The notes under the pieces: model-generated
Databases searched by the model: none
What the model was told of the DNA's origin: nothing
The model's input: only the letters and a program-made list of their open reading frames with translations
Made by a program: the position numbers and the translations under genes
Origin: Amycolatopsis orientalis DSM 40040 = KCTC 9412
Lineage (GTDB): Bacteria > Actinomycetota > Actinomycetes > Mycobacteriales > Pseudonocardiaceae
Direction: 5' to 3'
DNA: 64,000 bases
Assembly (NCBI RefSeq): GCF_000478275.1
Contig: NZ_ASJB01000080.1
Coordinates: forward strand, 310,001-374,000
Shown: piece after piece, positions 61,263 to 64,000 of the stretch
How positions within the stretch are numbered: the first letter of the stretch is position 1
How the letters are laid out: each line of letters opens with the position of its first letter

Positions 61263-61484
61263 AGGTCAGGGTTCCGGCAAAGTCGCAGAGTTGCTGGTCG
61301 GTGCTGTTCTTGGTGGTCCGGATGTGGCATCGCTGGTGCCCGCGGGGTTCGAGTGTGGAGGATTTGGGACGTTGCACGTCCCAAATCCTCCACACTCGAC
61401 GTCCCAATTCCTTCATCGTCGGCCCGGACCATGACAAATAGTTGCCCGACCTGCACGATGGCGACTTTGCCGGGGCCCTGACCT
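61263..61484. repeat. 222-bp palindrome
   Basis: Symmetric about 61374. The centre has 24-bp perfect arms (61349-61372 and 61376-61399, core GTGTGGAGGATTTGGGAC). The outer ends are 24-bp arms with two wobble-type changes (61263-61286 and 61461-61484, AGGTCAGGG..CCGGCAAAG). Between them GGTCGG and TGGTCCGG also pair. The remaining 61485-61547 holds GGGGCCCTTCAC and no gene. Confidence 0.82.
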
Positions 61485-61547
61485 TGAGGGTAGGTAAGGG
61501 GCCCTTCACGGCAGCGGGCCGATCACGCCATACGGCGAAGCCGGTAG

Positions 61548-62687
61548 CTAGGCCGCAGGCCGTCCGGCGCCCGTGTAGTCGTCGCCCTTCGAGTGATACG
61601 TGTGGATCTGGATCGCCTGACCCTCGGTGGGCGCGTTGATCATCAGACCGTTCCCGAGGTAGAGCCCGACGTGGTGGATCCGCGTCGCCGGATTCCCGTA
61701 GAACACGAGGTCGCCCAGCTTCGGTTCCTGATCGCCGGGGACTCGCGGCAGGGCCCGGAACTGGCTGTCCGCGGTCCGCGGCAGCCCGACACCGGCTTCG
61801 TCGTAGGACGCCTTGGTCAGCCCCGAGCAGTCGAAGCCCGCCGCGCCCGCTTCCGGTCCGTTGCCGCCCCACACGTACGGGAGTCCCAGCTGGCCGAGGG
61901 CGAACCGGGTCGCCTTCACCGCGGGGCTGGACGCTCGCGCCGGGTCGAGCGAGAGAGTCGCGTACAGCTGCGCGTTGCCCAGGACGCGCTGGCGGAACAG
62001 TTCGGCGTCGTTGCCGATCTTCCCGGTTCCCTTGCCGCCCTGGTATCCGGCGATCGCCTTCCACCAGCCGGCGCCGCCGCCGAGGTCGGCCCCGGACGCG
62101 CACAGCGCGCGACCGGCGGCGACCGAAGCCGAGTCGGGATCGGTGAGCGCGGGTTTCGTGATCCCGGGGATCGCCGTCCCGTACTTCTTCCACTGCTGCG
62201 CCGACAGGCCGAGGGGGTTGTCGCCGCCGCGCCCATGGTTCGAACTCGCCGCGCCGACCCCCGCCAGGGTGACCCAGGAAAGGTGACAGTTCGGCTGTTC
62301 GCCGCGCAGTGCCAATTCGCCGTTCGCGTAGCCGATCAGCGACTTCGCCGGGATGTCGAGCGGTCCGGAGAGCTTGGTGGCCCACTCCTCCAGCGGCCGG
62401 GCGCCCTTCGGCGTCTCCTGCGCCTTGACCGGTGCGCTGACTTCGAGGACCGAGGGACCCGCGCCGCCGCCGACGGTGGCCGGATCCTGGTTGGCGGCCG
62501 GGAGGGGGACCGGCTGGGTCCCGTCGGCGGGTGCCGGATCGTTCCCGCCCGCGAGCAGCCAGCCCGCCGTCGCGAGCCCGGCGACCAGCGGGAGGGCGAC
62601 CAGGCTGCGCATCGCCACACCATGCGCCCATGACTTCTTCTTCGGGCTGGTTTCGGGCGCGCTCGGGGCGGGCTCGGGCTCAGTCAC
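61548..62687 (-). CDS. NlpC/P60-family peptidoglycan hydrolase
   Basis: About 379 residues. N-terminal cytosolic segment, one membrane anchor (about 27-47), a lysozyme-like or linker domain (115-225, with SSNHGRGGDNPLGL and YQGGKGTGKIGNDAEL), then NlpC/P60 (255-379): catalytic Cys287 in FDCSGL, His339 in HHVGLYLG. Cuts D-Glu/diaminopimelate bonds in cell-wall peptides. GTG 62687 gives a conventional start; a further 23 residues to 62756 are open but would run into the birA promoter. Divergent from birA. Confidence 0.87.
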   Translation of the reverse strand: MTEPEPAPSAPETSPKKKSWAHGVAMRSLVALPLVAGLATAGWLLAGGNDPAPADGTQPVPLPAANQDPATVGGGAGPSVLEVSAPVKAQETPKGARPLEEWATKLSGPLDIPAKSLIGYANGELALRGEQPNCHLSWVTLAGVGAASSNHGRGGDNPLGLSAQQWKKYGTAIPGITKPALTDPDSASVAAGRALCASGADLGGGAGWWKAIAGYQGGKGTGKIGNDAELFRQRVLGNAQLYATLSLDPARASSPAVKATRFALGQLGLPYVWGGNGPEAGAAGFDCSGLTKASYDEAGVGLPRTADSQFRALPRVPGDQEPKLGDLVFYGNPATRIHHVGLYLGNGLMINAPTEGQAIQIHTYHSKGDDYTGAGRPAA

Positions 62688-62733
62688 GCCGTCCAGGCTA
62701 TTGGAGACCACCTCTCTGTAACGAGCGACCGCC

Positions 62734-62761
62734 TTGCACGTTAGGGGGACTCTCATATTCT
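62734..62761 (+). promoter_or_regulatory. birA promoter, probably leaderless
   Basis: -35 TTGCAC (62734-62739), 16-base spacer, -10 TATTCT (62756-62761). ATG 62768 follows 6 bases after the -10, at the expected transcription start, and no ribosome site is present. Confidence 0.6.
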
Positions 62762-62767
62762 GGACAA

Positions 62768-63592
62768 ATGACTGAGACGGGAGCGCTCGACGCCGGGCGT
62801 CTGAGTGCCGCGCTGTCCGGCCGGTACGCCGCGATCCAGGTCGTGGCGAGCACTGGGTCCACCAACGCCGACCTGCGGGAAGCCGCCGCGAAGGGGGGCG
62901 AGGACCGCACCGTGCTGATCGCCGAGGAGCAGACGGCCGGGGTCGGCCGCCGCGCGCGGCAGTGGTCCTCGCCGAAGGGATCCGGGCTCTACGTCAGTGT
63001 CCTGCTGCGTCCCCGCGAGGTCCCGTTCGCCAATTTGGGTTCACTTTCCGTGGTCGCCGGCCTCGCGGTGCGGGAGGTCGCCGCGGGCCTGGGCGTAGAC
63101 GCCGTCCTCAAGTGGCCGAACGACGTCCTGGCCGGGCCGGACCGCGGCAAATGCGCGGGCATCCTGGCCGAGGCCGTCGCCGGGGACGACACCACCGTGA
63201 TCCTCGGTATCGGCCTGAACGTGCTGCCGCTCGGCGAGAACGTCCCGGCCGGGCCCGGCGGTCTGCCCGCGACGTCGCTGGCCGAGCAGGGGGCGACCGA
63301 CACCGATCGTGGTGAGATCGCCATCCGCCTGCTCACCGGTTTCGACGAACTCGAACGCCGCTGGCGCCTGGCGGGCGGCTCGCTGGCCGAGGCGGGCCTG
63401 CTCGGTGACTACCGGCGGCATTGCGCCACGCTGGGCCAGGACGTCGAGGTCCAGCTGCCCGACGGCTCGGCGCTGACCGGCCGCGCCGCCGACATCGATC
63501 CCGCCGGCCAGCTCCAGGTCGACGTTCCCGGTGGTGAGCGGTACACGGTGTTCGCCGGAGACGTCGTCCACGTGCGGCCCGCCCGGCCCTGA
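62768..63592 (+). CDS. birA: Biotin--[acetyl-CoA-carboxylase] ligase
   Basis: 274 residues, group I ligase with no N-terminal repressor domain. ASTGSTNADLREAA, EEQTAGVGRRARQWSSPKGSGLYVSVLLRP (seen as GVGRRARQWSSPKGSGL), VLKWPNDVLAG with catalytic Lys, and KCAGILAEAV form the active site; C-terminal SH3-like domain ends DVVHVRPARP. It makes biotinyl-AMP and transfers biotin to AccA3 Lys561. Followed by the PH-domain gene as in mycobacteria. Confidence 0.95.
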   Translation: MTETGALDAGRLSAALSGRYAAIQVVASTGSTNADLREAAAKGGEDRTVLIAEEQTAGVGRRARQWSSPKGSGLYVSVLLRPREVPFANLGSLSVVAGLAVREVAAGLGVDAVLKWPNDVLAGPDRGKCAGILAEAVAGDDTTVILGIGLNVLPLGENVPAGPGGLPATSLAEQGATDTDRGEIAIRLLTGFDELERRWRLAGGSLAEAGLLGDYRRHCATLGQDVEVQLPDGSALTGRAADIDPAGQLQVDVPGGERYTVFAGDVVHVRPARP

Positions 63593-63701
63593 TCCGGCGG
63601 ATCGTGACAAGTCTCGATTTGCGGCGCCTCCTCTTCCCCCGGCGCTGTTCGCCGGTACGGTGAGGCTCACCAGCGCCGAACACACTTTGGGAGCGTCCGT
63701 C

Positions 63702-64000
63702 GTGGCCTATCCGGACGATTTGCTCAGCGAAAACGAGCACGTCGTGGTGCACAGTCACCCGCATTTCAAGATGCTGATCTTCCCCTTCGTCGCGCTGATC
63801 GTCACGCTCGGCGTGGGTATCTGGCTGGGCATCCTGGCGAAGGACGCGACGGCCCCCTGGGACCTGATCTCGCTGATCGCGGTCGGCGTGGTCGGGCTCG
63901 GCCTCGTCGTCTGGCTCTTCCTCGCGCCGTTCGTCCGCTGGCGCACGACGCATTTCATCGTGACCACGGACCGGCTGATCGCCCGTGAGGGCGTGCTCAA
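63702..64000 (+). CDS. PH-domain membrane protein (3' end outside window)
   Basis: Visible 99 residues: a short N-terminal segment (AYPDDLLSENEHVVVHSHPH), two membrane helices (about 22-44 and 55-78) and the start of a bacterial PH-like domain (RWRTTHFIVTTDRLIAREGVL). Matches the small membrane protein beside birA in mycobacteria (Rv3278c). GTG 63702 has GGGAG about 9 bases upstream. Continues past base 64000. Confidence 0.85.
   Translation, partial: MAYPDDLLSENEHVVVHSHPHFKMLIFPFVALIVTLGVGIWLGILAKDATAPWDLISLIAVGVVGLGLVVWLFLAPFVRWRTTHFIVTTDRLIAREGVL

Overview
The window is a gene-dense stretch of a high-GC actinomycete chromosome with strong third-position GC bias, many GTG/TTG starts, and GGAGG-type or absent (leaderless) ribosome binding sites. 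Gene content and order fit a Pseudonocardiaceae genome, most likely Amycolatopsis or a near relative; this assignment is inferred from gene families, not from a marker. No rRNA, tRNA, CRISPR array, transposase or prophage gene was recognised.

Layout. 1-3.2 kb: tandem aldo/keto reductases, an unusual histidyl-tRNA synthetase (hisS) and a small membrane protein. 3.2-6.9 kb: an amidohydrolase, then an XRE regulator / HELGH peptidase / multi-pass membrane protein operon, with a candidate structured RNA transcribed divergently from it. 6.9-15 kb: flavodoxin, phosphohexomutase, glycosyltransferase, purine nucleoside phosphorylase, membrane proteins, a MerR regulator and a transmembrane Ser/Thr kinase. 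15-20 kb: mutA-mutB-meaB (methylmalonyl-CoA mutase and its chaperone). 20-24 kb: M20 amidohydrolase, gamma-glutamylcyclotransferase-like protein, LpdA-type flavoprotein. 24.2-27.7 kb: a sortase gene with four secreted Ig-like proteins, three sharing a C-terminal GAPQTGG motif; this is the strongest candidate for an undescribed system. 27.7-32 kb: glycerol regulon glpK-glpF facing glpD. 32-40.4 kb: aldehyde dehydrogenase, GNAT, two DUF1707 proteins, accA3 (biotin carboxylase/carrier), a dicarboxylate symporter and Maf. 40.5-45 kb: secreted GH3 glycosidase and PadR/MFS efflux pair. 45-51.3 kb: XRE/DUF397 trio, accE-accD5, two-component system, AHSA1 protein. 51.4-60.3 kb: quinone reductase/GlxA pair, lysoplasmalogenase, ArsR-AHSA1-S9 peptidase operon, VOC protein, LysE exporter, MerR-thioredoxin, deazaflavin-type oxidoreductase, methyltransferase. 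60.4-64 kb: alpha/beta hydrolase, a 222-bp palindrome, NlpC/P60 hydrolase, birA and the start of a PH-domain membrane protein.

How it works together. The biotin carboxylase subunit, the carboxyltransferase beta and epsilon subunits, biotin ligase, methylmalonyl-CoA mutase and MeaB are all here. Together they cover most of the route from propionyl-CoA to succinyl-CoA (methylmalonyl-CoA epimerase is not in the window). From memory, the backbone pmm / deoD / M20 amidohydrolase / Rv3304-like / lpdA / glpD / accA3 / maf / accE5-accD5 / birA / PH-domain protein matches the M. tuberculosis Rv3278c-Rv3308 neighbourhood, so this is old core chromosome into which accessory blocks have been inserted.

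Intergenic spaces carry several families of perfect or near-perfect inverted repeats, mostly at gene 3' ends, which probably act as bidirectional terminators and behave like dispersed REP elements.
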